A stretch of DNA of 64,000 bases from NCBI RefSeq assembly GCF_024519315.1, contig NZ_JANIIC010000014.1, positions 107,423 through 171,422 of the forward strand, in the 5' to 3' direction. Of this stretch, positions 62,220 through 64,000 are shown piece after piece. Position 1 is the first letter of the stretch, and each line of letters opens with the position of its first letter. The notes below the pieces were generated by a model, which did not search any database, was not told the origin of the DNA, and saw nothing but the letters and a program-made list of their open reading frames with translations. Source of the stretch: Streptomyces malaysiensis subsp. samsunensis (lineage in GTDB: Bacteria; Actinomycetota; Actinomycetes; Streptomycetales; Streptomycetaceae). The translations under genes and the position numbers were made by a program.

Positions 62220-63821
62220 TCAGACCAGATTGACCGAGCGGGCCGAGCTGGCGCCGATCTCCTCGGCGATCTCGGTGAGCACGGGCTGCGGAATGGTGTC
62301 GTCCACCGTGAGCGCCACCAGCGCGGCACCGCCCGCCGCCGCCCGCGAGACCTGCATCCCCGCGATGTTGATACCCGCCTCGCCCAGGATGCGGCCGAGC
62401 GTGCCGACCACACCGGGGCGGTCGGTGTAGCGGAGGAAGGCCATGTGGTCGGCGAGCGCCAGATCCACGTCGTACTCCCCAACCGCGACGATCTTCTGCT
62501 GGTGCTTGGGGCCGGCCAGCGTGCCGGAGATCGAGACCTCCTCGCCGTCCGACAGGGTGCCGCGCACGATCACCACATTGCGGTGTTCGGTCGACTCCGA
62601 GCTGGTGGTCAGCCGCACCTCGACACCGCGCTCCTGCGCGAACAGCGGCGCGTTCACATACGAGACGGTCTCGTCGACGATGTCCTCGAAGACGCCCTTG
62701 AGCGCCGAAAGCTCCAGCACCTTGACGTCATGCTGGGTGATCTCGCCGTACACCTCGACATCGAGGCGGACCGCGACCTCACTCGCCAGCGCGGTGAAGA
62801 TCCGCCCCAGCTTCTCGGCCAGCGGCAGCCCGGGCCGCACCTCCTCGGCGATGACGCCACCCTGGACGTTCACCGCGTCCGGGACCAGCTCACCGGCGAG
62901 CGCCAGCCGCACCGAACGGGCGACGGCGATCCCCGCCTTCTCCTGGGCCTCACCGGTGGAGGCGCCCAGATGCGGGGTGACCACCACATTGTCGAACTCG
63001 AACAGCGGGGACTCGGTGCACGGCTCCTGGGAGAAGACATCCAGCCCGGCTCCGGCCACCCGGCCCTCCTTGAGGGCGGCGGCCAGCGCCACCTCGTCCA
63101 CGATCCCGCCGCGCGCGGCGTTGACGATCCGGACGTCGGGCTTGACCTTGTGCAGCGCCTCGTCGCCGATCAGGCCGAGGGTCTCGGGGGTCTTGGGGAG
63201 GTGGACCGTGATGAAGTCGGAGACCTCGAGCAGCTCGTCCAGCGAGAGCAGCTTCACACCCATCTGGGCGGCCCGCGCGGGCTGCACATACGGGTCGTAC
63301 GCCACGACCTTCATGCCGAAGGCGGACATCCGCTGGGCCACCAGGACACCGATGCGGCCGAGGCCGACGACGCCGAGGGTCTTCTCGCTCAGCTCCACAC
63401 CGGTGTACTTGCTGCGCTTCCACTCGCCGTTCTTCAGCGCGGCATTGGCCTGCGGGATGTTACGGGCCGTGGCCACCAGCAGACCGCAGGCGAGCTCGGC
63501 GGCGGTGACGATGTTGGACGTCGGCGCGTTGACGACCATGACGCCCGCCTTGGTGGCGGCCGAGACATCGACATTGTCCAGGCCGACGCCCGCGCGAGCG
63601 ACCACCTTCAGCTTCTTCGCGGCGGCGATGGCCTCGGCGTCCACCTTGGTCGCGCTGCGGACGAGGATCGCGTCCACATCGGCGAGGGCGGGAAGGAGCT
63701 CGGCTCGGTCCGCCCCGTTGCAGTGCCGGATCTCGAAATCCGGGCCCAGGGCGTCGACCGTCGCCGGAGAGAGCTCTTCGGCGATGAGTACGACGGGCTT
63801 ACCAGTGGAAGCAGTGCTCAC
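62220..63821 (-). CDS. serA: D-3-phosphoglycerate dehydrogenase
   Basis: A 533-residue enzyme, the first step of serine synthesis. NAD-binding GVVGLGRIGVLVAQRM; catalytic Arg in VNAARGGIVDE, Glu in GLDVFSQEP and His in VVTPHLGAST. After the catalytic domain come an intervening ASB domain (RPGLPLAEKLGRIFTALASEVAVRLDVEVYGE) and a C-terminal ACT domain (RPGVVGTLGRILGEAGINIAGMQ), the long actinobacterial form in which serine feedback acts through ACT. GTG 63821 (VSTASTGKPVVLIAEELS) is preferred over GTG 63839. Confidence 0.97.
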   Translation of the reverse strand: MSTASTGKPVVLIAEELSPATVDALGPDFEIRHCNGADRAELLPALADVDAILVRSATKVDAEAIAAAKKLKVVARAGVGLDNVDVSAATKAGVMVVNAPTSNIVTAAELACGLLVATARNIPQANAALKNGEWKRSKYTGVELSEKTLGVVGLGRIGVLVAQRMSAFGMKVVAYDPYVQPARAAQMGVKLLSLDELLEVSDFITVHLPKTPETLGLIGDEALHKVKPDVRIVNAARGGIVDEVALAAALKEGRVAGAGLDVFSQEPCTESPLFEFDNVVVTPHLGASTGEAQEKAGIAVARSVRLALAGELVPDAVNVQGGVIAEEVRPGLPLAEKLGRIFTALASEVAVRLDVEVYGEITQHDVKVLELSALKGVFEDIVDETVSYVNAPLFAQERGVEVRLTTSSESTEHRNVVIVRGTLSDGEEVSISGTLAGPKHQQKIVAVGEYDVDLALADHMAFLRYTDRPGVVGTLGRILGEAGINIAGMQVSRAAAGGAALVALTVDDTIPQPVLTEIAEEIGASSARSVNLV

Positions 63822-64000
63822 GTGGTCTTCAGTCCTCACTAGTCCTCAGCGGACGGCCGTCCCGACGGCCGCTGGCGGTGAAGGGGTCAGCCGCGTGGAA
63901 GACGCACGACGCTGTGAGCCTGACGCGCTTGCTGCTGATGAGTGTAGTGGCGGGGTGGGCTGCGTCCTTGGTGGGGGTGGGGGGGGGAACCCCGCGGGGG
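63822..64000. other. serA upstream region to window edge
   Basis: No gene is seen in these 179 bases. The last 30 contain runs of G (GGGGGTGGGGGGGG at about 63973-63987), possible G-quadruplex material on the plus strand. Confidence 0.5.

Noticed and set aside
63970..64000. G-run at the window edge as a regulatory G-quadruplex
   Set aside because: It lies at the cut edge of the window and context is missing; it could also be a low-quality homopolymer.

Overview
The window is about 64 kb of a high-GC actinomycete chromosome, almost certainly Streptomyces. The grounds are strong third-position GC, frequent GTG starts, a lysine-tailed HupS-type HU protein, two 'conservons' (cvnABCD), the ndgR-leuCD arrangement, an accB-accE pair with a small epsilon subunit, and cofC for F420 synthesis. 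Most of the window is conserved core: a DAK2 protein (cut by the left edge), rpmB, thiD, thiL, ddl, gpsA, plsC, cofC, hupS, leuD-leuC/ndgR, a MerR/DUF4188 pair, five tRNA genes (Glu, Gln, Glu, Glu, Gln), gltX and a fumarylacetoacetate-hydrolase-family gene.

17.8-28.4 kb holds two tandem conservons. Each has a sensor-kinase-like protein with a nitrate-sensor-type domain, a roadblock protein, a DUF742 protein and a small GTPase. The two roadblock genes are nearly identical in DNA while their neighbours have diverged, which points to gene conversion. Next come accE-accB, cimA, ilvE, leuB (branched-chain amino-acid and acyl-CoA carboxylase functions), a Tat-exported phosphatase, and a proline catabolism block (pruA, proline dehydrogenase, PucR-type regulator).

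The most interesting region is 41,529-54,709, a composite Tn7-like transposon inserted in the last codons of the pucR-type gene. Its ends are visible: termini TGTAGGTTCCGC / GCGGAACCTACA and a 5-bp target duplication CCGCC. Joining the flanks restores a pucR reading frame that stops three codons later. The left half carries tnsA, tnsB (interrupted by a 1-base frameshift), tnsC and a large TniQ-family gene with an unusual LysR-type helix-turn-helix at its C terminus. An internal right end and an internal, decayed left end near 48.5 kb show that two related elements lie head to tail. The right half keeps only a truncated, diverged tnsA and carries cargo: a His-rich methyltransferase, an XRE-cupin regulator, a frame-disrupted thioredoxin-reductase-like flavoprotein with a CPYC motif, a DHA2-type MFS exporter and a thioredoxin.

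Beyond the element lie three regulator units (TetR/MFS, TetR/peroxiredoxin-like, TetR/MFS), two with strong palindromic operators, a Uma2-family protein, and serA at the right edge. Minus-strand core genes alternate with short divergent regulatory units, and strong hairpin terminators separate most of them.
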